Assembly (NCBI RefSeq): GCF_030813415.1
Contig: NZ_JAUSUF010000015.1
Coordinates: 1 to 46,272 of the forward strand
Direction of reading: 5' to 3'
Length of the DNA stretch: 46,272 nucleotides
From: Eubacterium multiforme
Lineage (GTDB): Bacteria; Bacillota; Clostridia; Clostridiales; Clostridiaceae
Shown: in pieces, positions 16,582-24,665 of the stretch
Numbering within the stretch: position 1 is the first letter of the stretch
Layout: each line of letters opens with the position of its first letter
Program-made: the position numbers and the translations under genes
The notes under the pieces: generated by a model
What the model was told of the DNA's origin: nothing
The model's database searches: none
The model's input: only the letters and a program-made list of their open reading frames with translations

Positions 16582-16615
16582 AATAAAGTAAAAAATAAAA
16601 TAATTAGGAGGCAGT

Positions 16616-18121
16616 ATGTTTCAATTCGAGACCCAATTAAATAAATTAAAACATGAAGTCCTAACAGAAGTTGCCATACTTGCTAAAGAGGATAAATTAA
16701 CAAAAGATAATATTGAGAAAATCCCATATAAGGTAATAAAGGGAAGCAAAGCTATTTACAGATGTTGTGTGTATAAAGAAAGAGCTATAGTTCAAGAAAG
16801 AGCTAAATTAGCTGCAGGATTCCTTTCAAATGGAGATGTAGAAGATGCTGAATTAATAGACATAAGACCTGACGAGCAAATAATCTATGTTATAGAAGCT
16901 GCTTGTGATAGATGTCCTATTAATAAGTATACAGTAACAGACTCTTGTAGAAACTGTTTAGCACATAAATGCCAAGAGGCTTGTAATTTTGGTGCTATTA
17001 CATATGTTGGAGGAAGAGCTTACATAAACCAAGAAATATGTAAAGAGTGTGGAATGTGTAAAAAAGCATGTCCTTATGACGCTATATCAGAAGTTATGAG
17101 ACCATGTAAAAAAGCATGTCCAACAGGAGCAATAACTATAGACGAAGAAGATAGAAGAGCAGTAATAAAGGAAGATGATTGTGTAAACTGTGGAGCATGT
17201 ATGTCAGCTTGTCCTTTTGGTGCAATATCAGATAAGAGTCTTATAGTACCAGTTGCAAAGAGACTTGCTAGAAAAAGAAAAATGTACGCAGTAGTTGCGC
17301 CAGCAATAACTGGACAATTTGGAAATAACATTACATATGGACAAATAAAAAATGCAATAAAGAAACTTGGCTTTGAAGATATGGTTGAAGCTGCATGTGG
17401 AGCAGACATAGTAACTATCCATGAATGTGGAGAATTTAAAGAAAGAATGGACAAGGGTGACAAGTATATGACAAACTCATGTTGTCCAGCATTCTTAAAA
17501 TATGTAGAGAAATGTTATGGCAGTGAAGTTAAGAACATTTCAAATACAGTATCACCTATGGTTGCAACAGGAAGATTAATAAAGAAAATGGATCCAGATG
17601 CAAAGGTTGTATTTATAGGACCATGTACAGCTAAGAAAAGTGAAGCAGTTAGAGAAGAAGTTAAAGATGCAGTTGATTATGTATTAACATTTGAAGAATT
17701 AACTGCAATGTTTGAAGCTTTCGAAGTTAACCCATGGGAATGTGAAGATGAGAAAGTAGAAGATGCATCAATTTTTGGAAGAGGCTTTGGTGCACAAGGT
17801 GGATTAACAGCAGCAATTCAAGATCTTATTAAAGAAGAAAATATTGATGTTGATTTTAAACCAGTAAAAGTTTCTGGTGGAGCTGAAATCAAAAAGACAA
17901 TGACTATGGCTAAAATAGGAAGACTTGCTGGAAACTTTATTGAAGGAATGATGTGTGAAGGTGGATGTATAAATGGAGCTGGAACTATTGTACCATCAAT
18001 GAAAGCTAAAGGTACTTTCAACAAGATAAATAAAGTTGAAGGTAAAGAAACAATATTAGGTAATGATAGACTTAAGGAATTTGAAGGTATAAACCTAGAG
18101 AGAGTTCCTGAGGAAGAATAG
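16616..18121 (+). CDS. Monomeric [FeFe] hydrogenase, group-B-like
   Basis: Iron-only hydrogenase that would evolve or take up H2 with ferredoxin as partner. The 501-residue protein has N-terminal Cys-rich segments. These comprise a four-Cys cluster (about 97-123, CDRC then CRNCLAHKCQEAC) and two ferredoxin-like sets (142-152 with C164/C168, and 189-199). The catalytic H-cluster domain follows. H-cluster motifs are TNSCCP (286-291), GPCTAKKSE (335-343) and EGMMCEGGCINGAG (443-456). All four expected cluster Cys (289, 337, 447, 451) are present. The GPC-TAKK wording and the short N-terminal layout fit the group B enzymes known from clostridia rather than the HydA1 type, so substrate direction is uncertain. 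It follows the Rnf operon but has its own promoter. Confidence 0.88.
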   Translation: MFQFETQLNKLKHEVLTEVAILAKEDKLTKDNIEKIPYKVIKGSKAIYRCCVYKERAIVQERAKLAAGFLSNGDVEDAELIDIRPDEQIIYVIEAACDRCPINKYTVTDSCRNCLAHKCQEACNFGAITYVGGRAYINQEICKECGMCKKACPYDAISEVMRPCKKACPTGAITIDEEDRRAVIKEDDCVNCGACMSACPFGAISDKSLIVPVAKRLARKRKMYAVVAPAITGQFGNNITYGQIKNAIKKLGFEDMVEAACGADIVTIHECGEFKERMDKGDKYMTNSCCPAFLKYVEKCYGSEVKNISNTVSPMVATGRLIKKMDPDAKVVFIGPCTAKKSEAVREEVKDAVDYVLTFEELTAMFEAFEVNPWECEDEKVEDASIFGRGFGAQGGLTAAIQDLIKEENIDVDFKPVKVSGGAEIKKTMTMAKIGRLAGNFIEGMMCEGGCINGAGTIVPSMKAKGTFNKINKVEGKETILGNDRLKEFEGINLERVPEEE

Positions 18122-18125
18122 ATAT

Positions 18126-18160
18126 AAAAATAGATGTTGATTAATCAACATCTATTTTTT
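18126..18160. terminator. Bidirectional terminator between the hydrogenase and psd
   Basis: A long perfect palindrome, AAAAATAGATGTTGATT (18126-18142) directly with its complement (18143-18159), with T runs on both strands. It serves both converging genes; the psd stop codon lies inside it. Confidence 0.88.
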
Positions 18161-19039
18161 TATGCCTATGTCTTCACCCATAGATACCTTTGTTTCATAT
18201 CCTAGGTTTGTTTGTTTTATTATATCCTCATCAATGTTTATAATTCCTTTTTTTAAGAATAATATAACTGTTGATCCACCAAATTTAAAGTATCCTTTTT
18301 CATCTCCACGATTAACTTTTTTCCCAACTTTATAGGATTGAATTATACTACCAACACAGGTAGCACCAACTTCAACATATAGTACATCATCAAAGTTATC
18401 AGATTTAAAAACAGACCACTCCCGTTTATTTTGACAAAATAGCTTTGGAATTCTATCAATAGCCACAGGATTTACTGAGTAATAATTTCCTTTTATAAAG
18501 TGATTTGCACCTGGTATACCAGAATCTATAAAGTGAAATCTATGATAGTCAGTAGGGCAAAGCCTAAAAATAAGACAAGTCCCATCATTATATTCATTAG
18601 CTATTTTTGAATCTCCTAAAAGTTCACTTAAGCTATATGTAATTCCTTTAACTTGAACAATTTTATTCATATCTATATTTTCGTAAGCTAAAAGTCTTCC
18701 ATCTACAGGAGACATTAAAATATTATTATCATTTGGTATTGACCTTGCATCTGTGCGTAACTCCCTTGCAAAGAAATCATTAAAGTTTTTAAAATCAGAT
18801 GCGTTTTTAGAGTATATATTCATATTAATATTAAAGTCATGAATAAATTTAGGTATTTTTTTGGCACTTAATTTAGAATCACAGTACATTCCATAAATTT
18901 TAGAACAAAATCTCTTTTTTATTATAAGTTCTGTTATTCTTTTGCCAGCAGGTGATTCGTAACACCAATCTAAATATTTTTTACCAGCAACTTTTTCTTC
19001 ATCATATGATTTTGTAGCTCTATTATATACAAGTATCAT
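18152..19039 (-). CDS. psd: Phosphatidylserine decarboxylase proenzyme
   Basis: Converts phosphatidylserine to phosphatidylethanolamine at the membrane, using a pyruvoyl group made by self-cleavage. The 295-residue proenzyme keeps the charge-relay Asp in SPVDGR (D113), the histidines of TDYHRFHF (H166, H169) and the self-cleavage motif GGST (254-257; Ser256 becomes the pyruvoyl group). Cleavage would give a long beta chain and a short alpha chain of about 40 residues, as usual. It converges with the hydrogenase gene. The 200 bases upstream (19040-19239) are shared with the divergent HAD gene and hold no further gene. Confidence 0.94.
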   Translation of the reverse strand: MILVYNRATKSYDEEKVAGKKYLDWCYESPAGKRITELIIKKRFCSKIYGMYCDSKLSAKKIPKFIHDFNINMNIYSKNASDFKNFNDFFARELRTDARSIPNDNNILMSPVDGRLLAYENIDMNKIVQVKGITYSLSELLGDSKIANEYNDGTCLIFRLCPTDYHRFHFIDSGIPGANHFIKGNYYSVNPVAIDRIPKLFCQNKREWSVFKSDNFDDVLYVEVGATCVGSIIQSYKVGKKVNRGDEKGYFKFGGSTVILFLKKGIINIDEDIIKQTNLGYETKVSMGEDIGIKK

Positions 19040-19239
19040 CAGTTACTCCTTTACAATTTTTTGAAAATTCATTTAAAAATTTTCTTAAACATAATAAAAG
19101 TATAGTTGAAAGAGTTAGTTAATGCAAGGGATAGACATTTATATAAAATACAATTAGAAAATCAATGCAATATGAATTGTTGTAATAAAAAGGGATCTCA
19201 TGCTATAGTAAGGATGGAATATATTTTTTAGGAGGACGT

Positions 19240-20031
19240 ATGAGAATTTTAGCAAGTGATTTTGATGGGACTTTATTAGTTGATAATGAGATAGATAAAA
19301 GGGATCTTGAATCAATAACAAAGTTACGTAGAGAAGGACATAAGTTTGTTTTATCTACAGGGAGAACTTTTTTAGGAGTTAAAGATGTTTTGGAAAAATA
19401 TAATTTAGGTTTTGATTATTTGGTTCTATGTAATGGAGCTTTAATATTAAATAATGAGTTTAAAGTTATACAAAACAATATAATAAGTTATGATGATGTT
19501 AAAAAAATTATAGATGAATTTTCTGATAAAGAAAATACAATGATTCATTTTGATAATGGAAATGGTATGACACTTATAGAAAATAAAAATGCTAATATGG
19601 AAAAACTTCCGTTTTTTGAAGAATTAAATGTAGAGTTTTATTCTAAAGAAGAAATATTAAATTTAAAGAGTGGAGCTTCAATTATGAGTGTATTTGCTGC
19701 TGATGGTTCAGTTGAATTAGCAGAAAATATAAGAGAAAAACTTTTGGAGATGTTTGGAGAAAGACTTGGAATTTTTAGAAATCAATTTTTTGTAGATGTA
19801 GTTGCAAAGGGTGCATCAAAGGGAAATGGATTAAAAGAGGTATTAAAAATAGAAAATAAGCATTTTGATGATATATATACAGTTGGAGATTCCTTTAATG
19901 ACATATCAATGTTTAATATAACAAAAAATAGCTACACATTTAATAGAGCTGAAAGTGGAGTAAAGGAACATGCCAAAAACCATATAGATTTTGTTCATGA
20001 AATTGTAGATGAAATTATGGAAAGTATTTAA
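19240..20031 (+). CDS. Cof-type HAD-IIB family phosphatase
   Basis: Cytoplasmic sugar- or nucleotide-phosphate phosphatase of the haloacid dehalogenase superfamily. The 263-residue protein has the nucleophile motif DFDGTLL (7-13), LSTGRTF (motif II), a lysine in AKGASKGNGL (motif III) and GDSFNDISMF (motif IV), with a type IIB cap between motifs II and III. The final FDxVHEI stretch resembles Cof proteins. Substrate cannot be assigned. GGAGG precedes the ATG. Confidence 0.88.
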   Translation: MRILASDFDGTLLVDNEIDKRDLESITKLRREGHKFVLSTGRTFLGVKDVLEKYNLGFDYLVLCNGALILNNEFKVIQNNIISYDDVKKIIDEFSDKENTMIHFDNGNGMTLIENKNANMEKLPFFEELNVEFYSKEEILNLKSGASIMSVFAADGSVELAENIREKLLEMFGERLGIFRNQFFVDVVAKGASKGNGLKEVLKIENKHFDDIYTVGDSFNDISMFNITKNSYTFNRAESGVKEHAKNHIDFVHEIVDEIMESI

Positions 20032-20034
20032 AAT

Positions 20035-20068
20035 AAAAGCAGCCTTTTATAAAAGGCTGCTTTTTTCT
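20035..20068. terminator. Bidirectional terminator between the HAD and ABC-F genes
   Basis: A 15-base-pair perfect stem, AAAAGCAGCCTTTTA (20035-20049) with its complement (20050-20064), then a T run. The same element read on the other strand ends the convergent ABC-F gene, whose stop is at 20067. Confidence 0.9.
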
Positions 20069-21656
20069 ATTTTATTGTATCTAAGTATTCGTCGTAACTC
20101 ATAGTTCTGTCAACTAAAGTACCATCATCTTTAATATCAAAGATTCTGTTTGCAATAGTTTCAATAAACTCATGGTCATGAGATGCAAATAATATAACAC
20201 TCTTATAATCTTTAAGTCCATTATTTACAGCAGTTATTGACTCAAGGTCTAAGTGGTTTGTAGGTTGGTCTAGCATTAATACATTTGCATTTGAAAGCAT
20301 CATTCTAGATAACATACATCTAACCTTTTCTCCTCCTGAAAGTACTGAAGCTTCTTTTAAGGCTTCTTCTCCTGAGAATAACATTCTTCCAAGGAAACCT
20401 CTTATGTAGCTTTCAGATTTTTCTTCTGAGAATTGTCTAAGCCAATCAACTAATGAAAGACTACAGTCATTAAAGAATTCTGAGTTATCTTTAGGGAAGT
20501 ATGCAGTTGAAATAGTTATACCCCATTTGTATGAACCACTATCTGGTTCCATTTCACCATTTATTATTTTAAATAGTGTTGTAATAGCTATTTCATTAGC
20601 TCCAACTAAAGCAATCTTATCATCTTTATTAACTCTAAAGCTTACATTGTCTAAAACTTTAACGCCATCAATAGTTTTTGATAATCCTTCAACTATTAAT
20701 ATATCATTACCAACTTCTCTTTCAGGTTTAAATCCAACGAAAGGATATCTTCTAGTAGAAGGTTGAATATCGTCTAAAGTAATTTTATCTAATAACTTCT
20801 TTCTTGAAGTTGCTTGTTTAGATTTTGATGCATTAGCACTAAATCTAGCAATAAAGTCTTGAAGTTCTTTAATTTTATCTTCTTTTTTCTTGTTTTGTTC
20901 TTTAGCCATTTGAAGAGCTAATTGACTTGATTGGTACCAGAAATCATAGTTACCAGTAAATATTTTAATTTTACCAAAGTCAACATCAGCTATATTAGTA
21001 CAAACTTTATTTAAGAAATGTCTATCATGGGATACGACAATAACAGTTCCATCAAAGTTTATTAAGAATTCTTCAAGCCAGTTAATTGATTTTATATCTA
21101 AGTGGTTTGTAGGCTCATCTAGAATAAGTATTCCAGGATTTCCAAATAAAGCTTGAGCTAAAAGGACTTTAACCTTTTCTCCACCAGTTAAATCTGAAAC
21201 CTTTTTGTAGTGCATATCAGTTCCTATACCAAGTCCTTGAAGTAGTGATGAAGCTTCAGATTCAGCTTCCCATCCATTGAGTTCAGCAAATTCACCTTCA
21301 AGTTCTGATGCTTTTATTCCATCTTCATCAGTAAAATCAGGCTTTGCGTATAAAGCATCTTTCTCTTTCATTATTTGGTATAATCTTTCATTACCCATAA
21401 TTACTGTTTCTAAAACTTCAAATTCATCATATTTATAATGATCTTGTTTTAAAACAGACATTCTTGTATTAGGAGCAATTGATACTTCTCCTGTGTTTGG
21501 TTCAACTTCTCCTGAAAGAATTTTTAAGAATGTTGATTTTCCAGCACCATTAGCTCCAATTACACCATAACAATTTCCAGCAGTAAACTTTAAATTAACA
21601 TCTTCAAAAAGTTTACGGCCACCATATCTTAAACTAACATTTGATACAGTTATCAA
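20067..21656 (-). CDS. ABC-F family ATPase (YbiT/YkpA-like) with a degenerate second ATPase site
   Basis: A soluble tandem-ABC protein of the ribosome-associated ABC-F class, 529 residues with no membrane segments. Domain 1 is intact: Walker A GANGAGKS (34-41), LTGGE (156-160), LILDEPTNHLD (177-187) and switch His210. The linker (about 240-310) is charged and helical, like the P-site tRNA interaction motif. Domain 2 keeps LSGGE (439-443) and His493. Its Walker A reads GANEIAIT (352-359), lacking the Lys, and its Walker B reads LMLDQPTNHLD, with Gln464 in place of the catalytic Glu; both were checked in the nucleotide sequence. Domain 2 thus probably cannot hydrolyse ATP. A TTG start is used, preceded by GAGGTAG. 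Its job is likely translation modulation; antibiotic resistance is possible but unsupported. Confidence 0.87.
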   Translation of the reverse strand: MITVSNVSLRYGGRKLFEDVNLKFTAGNCYGVIGANGAGKSTFLKILSGEVEPNTGEVSIAPNTRMSVLKQDHYKYDEFEVLETVIMGNERLYQIMKEKDALYAKPDFTDEDGIKASELEGEFAELNGWEAESEASSLLQGLGIGTDMHYKKVSDLTGGEKVKVLLAQALFGNPGILILDEPTNHLDIKSINWLEEFLINFDGTVIVVSHDRHFLNKVCTNIADVDFGKIKIFTGNYDFWYQSSQLALQMAKEQNKKKEDKIKELQDFIARFSANASKSKQATSRKKLLDKITLDDIQPSTRRYPFVGFKPEREVGNDILIVEGLSKTIDGVKVLDNVSFRVNKDDKIALVGANEIAITTLFKIINGEMEPDSGSYKWGITISTAYFPKDNSEFFNDCSLSLVDWLRQFSEEKSESYIRGFLGRMLFSGEEALKEASVLSGGEKVRCMLSRMMLSNANVLMLDQPTNHLDLESITAVNNGLKDYKSVILFASHDHEFIETIANRIFDIKDDGTLVDRTMSYDEYLDTIK

Positions 21657-21806
21657 TCTTATTCTACCTCATTTCATAAATATATTTATTTGCCTATTAT
21701 AACATACAATTTAAAATAAATACCATAATAAAATAAACATTAACAATATACCTTAAAAATAGGTAAAACTAGCTAATTAAATAGGATTATGAAGGAGTAA
21801 TTTTTG

Positions 21807-21836
21807 TTGACAAGTTTTGTATAATGATGGTAAAAT
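21807..21836 (+). promoter_or_regulatory. Promoter of the NSS transporter leader
   Basis: Consensus -35 TTGACA (21807-21812), an 18-base spacer and -10 TAAAAT (21831-21836). Transcription would start near 21843, giving a leader of about 365 bases before the transporter ATG. The 150 bases before it (21657-21806) are A+T rich and hold the upstream region of the divergent ABC-F gene. Confidence 0.65.
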
Positions 21837-21871
21837 TATTTTATATAAAAAAGTAGGTTGGGAGAATAGTC

Positions 21872-21943
21872 ATGAAAAATTGCATTAACTTAGATTTAAT
21901 TAAAAAAGTTAATATAGCATATTACTTTAACTATTATAGATAA
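21872..21943 (+). CDS. Tyr-rich leader peptide (23 residues)
   Basis: A short reading frame with a good ribosome site (GGGAGA, 21860-21865) and an ATG at 21872. It ends NIAYYFNYYR-stop. Tyr codons occupy 21920-21925 and 21932-21937 with a Phe codon between them: four Tyr and one Phe among the last seven residues. It lies in the transcribed leader of an NSS amino-acid symporter, immediately before competing RNA stems and two terminators. This is the classical layout of a leader peptide whose ribosome senses charged tRNA, here tRNA-Tyr. Nothing suggests the peptide itself has a function. No T-box signature is present in the leader. Confidence 0.72.
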   Translation: MKNCINLDLIKKVNIAYYFNYYR

Positions 21944-22053
21944 AGTTTGTATTTATAAAAATTATAGATGCAAACTTTGGTTAAAACTTTAGTTTGTATC
22001 TATGATGGTTAGGGTTTAATGACTTGTTCGGTTTTAATAAATTAGCCACATAG
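21942..22053 (+). promoter_or_regulatory. Alternative-pairing region of the candidate tyrosine attenuator
   Basis: Four segments can pair in two exclusive ways. Segment 1 (21942-21956, AAAGTTTGTATTTAT, overlapping the leader stop codon) pairs with segment 2 (21964-21978, ATAGATGCAAACTTT) over 15 positions including G-U pairs. Segment 2 also pairs with segment 3 (AGTTTGTATCTAT, 21991-22003; 13 positions, one G-U). The 3' part of segment 3 (CTATGATGGTTA, 22000-22011) pairs with segment 4 (22043-22053, TAGCCACATAG), leaving one bulged A. Segment 4 is also the 5' arm of terminator 1. A ribosome stalled at the first Tyr codons would leave segment 1 free (1:2, 3:4, read-through). A ribosome at the stop would cover it (2:3, termination). 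The pairings are seen; the switching is inference. Confidence 0.65.
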
Positions 22054-22079
22054 GACGCGAAATACTATGTGGTGTTTTT
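22046..22079 (+). terminator. Leader terminator 1
   Basis: Eight-base-pair stem CCACATAG (22046-22053) with CTATGTGG (22065-22072), followed by TGTTTTT. It sits between the leader peptide and the transporter, so it must be passed for the transporter to be expressed. Confidence 0.78.
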
Positions 22080-22094
22080 AATTTCATTTGAAAT

Positions 22095-22129
22095 AAAGGT
22101 CACATAGTAGTAACGCTATGTGACCTTTT
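22095..22129 (+). terminator. Leader terminator 2
   Basis: A 13-base-pair stem, AAAGGTCACATAG (22095-22107) with CTATGTGACCTTT (22116-22128), and a short T tail. Its CACATAG/CTATGTG core repeats that of terminator 1, so the 3' arm of terminator 1 can instead pair with the 5' arm of terminator 2 (22065-22072 with 22100-22107). Confidence 0.75.
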
Positions 22130-22207
22130 ATTATATATTAAATGATAATTTTAAAATTAAAATTATAAATTAAAAGTAGGATAGTAGTACAGAAGGAGGA
22201 AAATTAA

Positions 22208-23518
22208 ATGAAAAGGGAAATTTTTAGTAGTAAGGTAGGTTTTGTCCTGTCATGTATAGGGGCAGCAATAGGTCTTGGGAACATATGGATGTTTCCATAT
22301 AGGCTAGGACAATATGGAGGTGCAGCATTTTTAATACCATACTTCATATTTGTTTTTGGACTTGGAACAATTGGACTTATGACAGAATTTTCATTTGGAA
22401 GAAGATTTAAAGGGGGATCAGCCACAGGAATTAGTGTAATACTTAGAGAAAAAGGAGCTAAATTTGGTAAGTTACTTGCTATAATACCAGCTATAGGACT
22501 TATGGGAGTATTTATGTTTTATAATGTTGTAGTTGGTTGGATAATTAAATACTTTGGTATGAGTATAACAGGAGAAATATCAAAGGTTAATATAGCAACT
22601 TACTTTGATTCTTTTGCAGGAAGTAGTAATGCAATATTTTTTAATTTTATAGCAATTGCAATAACTCTTATAATTGTTTACCTTGGAGTTACAAAGGGAA
22701 TTGAAAATATCAATAAAATAATTATGCCAGCACTTTTTATAATATTTATATTACTTGCAATTAGGTCATTAACTCTTCCAAATGCTATGGAAGGTGTAAA
22801 ATACCTATTAACACCAGATTTTTCATACCTTTTAAAACCAGAAACTTGGGTTATGGCACTTGGGCAGGCATTCTTTACAGTATCACTTAATGGATGTGGT
22901 ATGGTTGTTTACGGAAGCTACATTGATAAGGACTTTGATATTCCAAAGTCAGCATTTAGCACAGCTATATTAGATACATTAGCAGCACTTTTAGTATCAT
23001 TTGTAATAATGCCAGCAGTGTTTTCTTTTGGATTAGATCCACAAGCTGGACCACCATTATTATTTATAACAATGCCAACAATATTTAAGTCAATGCCAGG
23101 TGGACATATATTGAGTGTAATATTCTTTTTAAGTATACTTTTTGCAGCTATAAGCTCATCAATAAATATGCTTGAAGGACCTGTTGAAGCACTTATGGGA
23201 AGAACTAATTTATCAAGAAAGGCTGCATCAATTTTAGTTGCTTTAACTGGATTTGTATTATCAATCCCATTAAATTTAAGTATGGATAGTTTCTCTAACT
23301 TTACTAATTTAATGACTATAATAGTATCGCCAGTTGCAGCTTTATTAGTTGCTATAGTGTTTTACTTTATATATGACTCAGGTAAGGTTCTTGAGGAGAT
23401 TAACATAGGAGCTAATAGAAAACTTGGTAATGGATTTATATTAATGGGTAAGTATGTATTTCCTATAACAACAGTAGGTGTAATAATCTTAGGAGTTGTT
23501 TATGGAGGAATAGGATAA
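22208..23518 (+). CDS. Neurotransmitter:sodium symporter (NSS) family amino-acid transporter, probably for tyrosine
   Basis: Sodium-coupled uptake of an amino acid across the membrane. The 436-residue protein has about 11 hydrophobic segments, the short bacterial form (LeuT has 12). The N-terminal segment GAAIGLGNIWMFPYRLGQYGG is the unwound TM1 with the sodium and substrate site, and the TM6 region around ALGQAFFTVSLNGCGMVVYGSY is also typical. Family knowledge: Tyt1 of Fusobacterium is an 11-segment NSS tyrosine transporter, and other bacterial members take tryptophan or leucine. Substrate here is inferred as tyrosine only because the leader peptide is Tyr-rich. GGAGG precedes the ATG, and a terminator follows. 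Confidence 0.88.
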   Translation: MKREIFSSKVGFVLSCIGAAIGLGNIWMFPYRLGQYGGAAFLIPYFIFVFGLGTIGLMTEFSFGRRFKGGSATGISVILREKGAKFGKLLAIIPAIGLMGVFMFYNVVVGWIIKYFGMSITGEISKVNIATYFDSFAGSSNAIFFNFIAIAITLIIVYLGVTKGIENINKIIMPALFIIFILLAIRSLTLPNAMEGVKYLLTPDFSYLLKPETWVMALGQAFFTVSLNGCGMVVYGSYIDKDFDIPKSAFSTAILDTLAALLVSFVIMPAVFSFGLDPQAGPPLLFITMPTIFKSMPGGHILSVIFFLSILFAAISSSINMLEGPVEALMGRTNLSRKAASILVALTGFVLSIPLNLSMDSFSNFTNLMTIIVSPVAALLVAIVFYFIYDSGKVLEEINIGANRKLGNGFILMGKYVFPITTVGVIILGVVYGGIG

Positions 23519-23530
23519 GATTAGGTTATT

Positions 23531-23559
23531 AAGGCTAGAATATATTCTAGCCTTTTTTT
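23531..23559 (+). terminator. Terminator after the NSS transporter
   Basis: Ten-base-pair stem AAGGCTAGAA (23531-23540) with TTCTAGCCTT (23545-23554), loop TATA, and seven T. Confidence 0.88.
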
Positions 23560-23683
23560 AGTGGAATTTAATATAATTTATATTAAAACATATAGTTTTA
23601 TACAATAAATTGAAAATTAATACAAAATATGATAAAATTTCAACAAAAATATTTAATAAAAATAAAATTAAAAAGGAGATGTA

Positions 23684-24592
23684 ATGAAAGAATTATTTAA
23701 TAGAAATTATGAGGTCTTAGAAGGAGTTAAAGAAGGGAATCCTTCAAGTATAGCAAAGGCACTATTACTTCCGATAGTAGCTCAAGTAATAATACTTCCA
23801 ATAATTTTATTAGTACATATGATATATTGGGGTTTTGATTTAAGAACATTTAAGTTTATTAGTGGAAATACATTTTCATTTAGTTTAATTTTAACAACTA
23901 GTTTAGAAATCTTAGTTTATTTCTGGGTAGTAAAATATCAAGAAAATAGGAGTATATCTTCTATGGGATTAAGACTAAATAAGTCTGCTATTTTTAAATA
24001 TATAAAAGGATTTATTTTAGGTTTATTAACTATGGGTGTTGTATCTTTATTAATAGTAATAACTGGAAATGGAGACATTTCAATTAATAAAAATATTGAT
24101 AATATTTCTATTTTATCATTTATAATAATCATAATAGGGTGGATGATACAGGGAGCTTCAGAAGAGATAATTATAAGGGGACATATGTTACCTACTCTTA
24201 CATTTAGAATGAATTTGCCAAAGGCAATATTAATTTCATCTGTATATTTTAGTTTTTTACATTTATTAAATGATGGTGTATCAGTACTTGCGGTAATAAA
24301 TTTAATATTATTTGGAATTTTTGAATGTATTTATTTTATTTATGATGAAAGTCTTTTTGGACCTTGTGCATTTCATAGTGCTTGGAACTTTGCTCAAGGG
24401 AATTTATTCGGCTTTTTAGTAAGTGGTCATAATACTAGTTCAAATAGCATTATGAATATAGGTTTATTAGAAAATAATTTTATAAATGGAGGAGATTTTG
24501 GTCCAGAAGGTGGATTTGTAACAACAATAATATTAATTATAGCTATAATAATTTTATTGTGCTTTTTAAAAAGAAAATGTCATAAAGCATAG
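23684..24592 (+). CDS. CPBP family intramembrane glutamic protease (Abi/Rce1-like)
   Basis: A 302-residue membrane protein with about eight hydrophobic segments. It has the three CPBP signatures: EExxxR (E160, E161, R165), FxxxH (F189-H193) and HxxxN (H231-N235). All catalytic positions are present, so it is probably active. Bacterial members process prenylated or bacteriocin-related peptides, or act in signalling. No bacteriocin or peptide gene is visible beside it, so the substrate is unknown. AAGGAG precedes the ATG. Confidence 0.87.
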   Translation: MKELFNRNYEVLEGVKEGNPSSIAKALLLPIVAQVIILPIILLVHMIYWGFDLRTFKFISGNTFSFSLILTTSLEILVYFWVVKYQENRSISSMGLRLNKSAIFKYIKGFILGLLTMGVVSLLIVITGNGDISINKNIDNISILSFIIIIIGWMIQGASEEIIIRGHMLPTLTFRMNLPKAILISSVYFSFLHLLNDGVSVLAVINLILFGIFECIYFIYDESLFGPCAFHSAWNFAQGNLFGFLVSGHNTSSNSIMNIGLLENNFINGGDFGPEGGFVTTIILIIAIIILLCFLKRKCHKA

Positions 24593-24665
24593 TTAATATT
24601 ACTACTTTTCTTTGATTTTATTTAAGTCTTTTTAAAATTTAATTGAAAATATGGTAAAATTTTAT

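Noticed and set aside
16566..16590. Rex operator near TGTTAACA upstream of the hydrogenase
   Set aside because: Only one half matches TTGTTAA-n4-TTAACAA; the second half agrees at about three of seven positions. A similar near-match at 9366-9381 has a wrong spacer.
20527..20766. Plus-strand frame opposite the ABC-F gene as a small protein
   Set aside because: It is antisense to conserved ABC-F coding sequence and has no ribosome site or recognisable features.
21820..21825. Perfect TATAAT seven bases after TTGACA in the NSS leader promoter
   Set aside because: The spacing is far too short for one promoter with that -35. TAAAAT at 21831-21836 gives an 18-base spacer and is preferred.
21843..22207. 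T-box riboswitch upstream of the amino-acid transporter
   Set aside because: There is no AGGGTGGNACCGCG antiterminator sequence and no specifier-loop architecture. The leader peptide model fits better.
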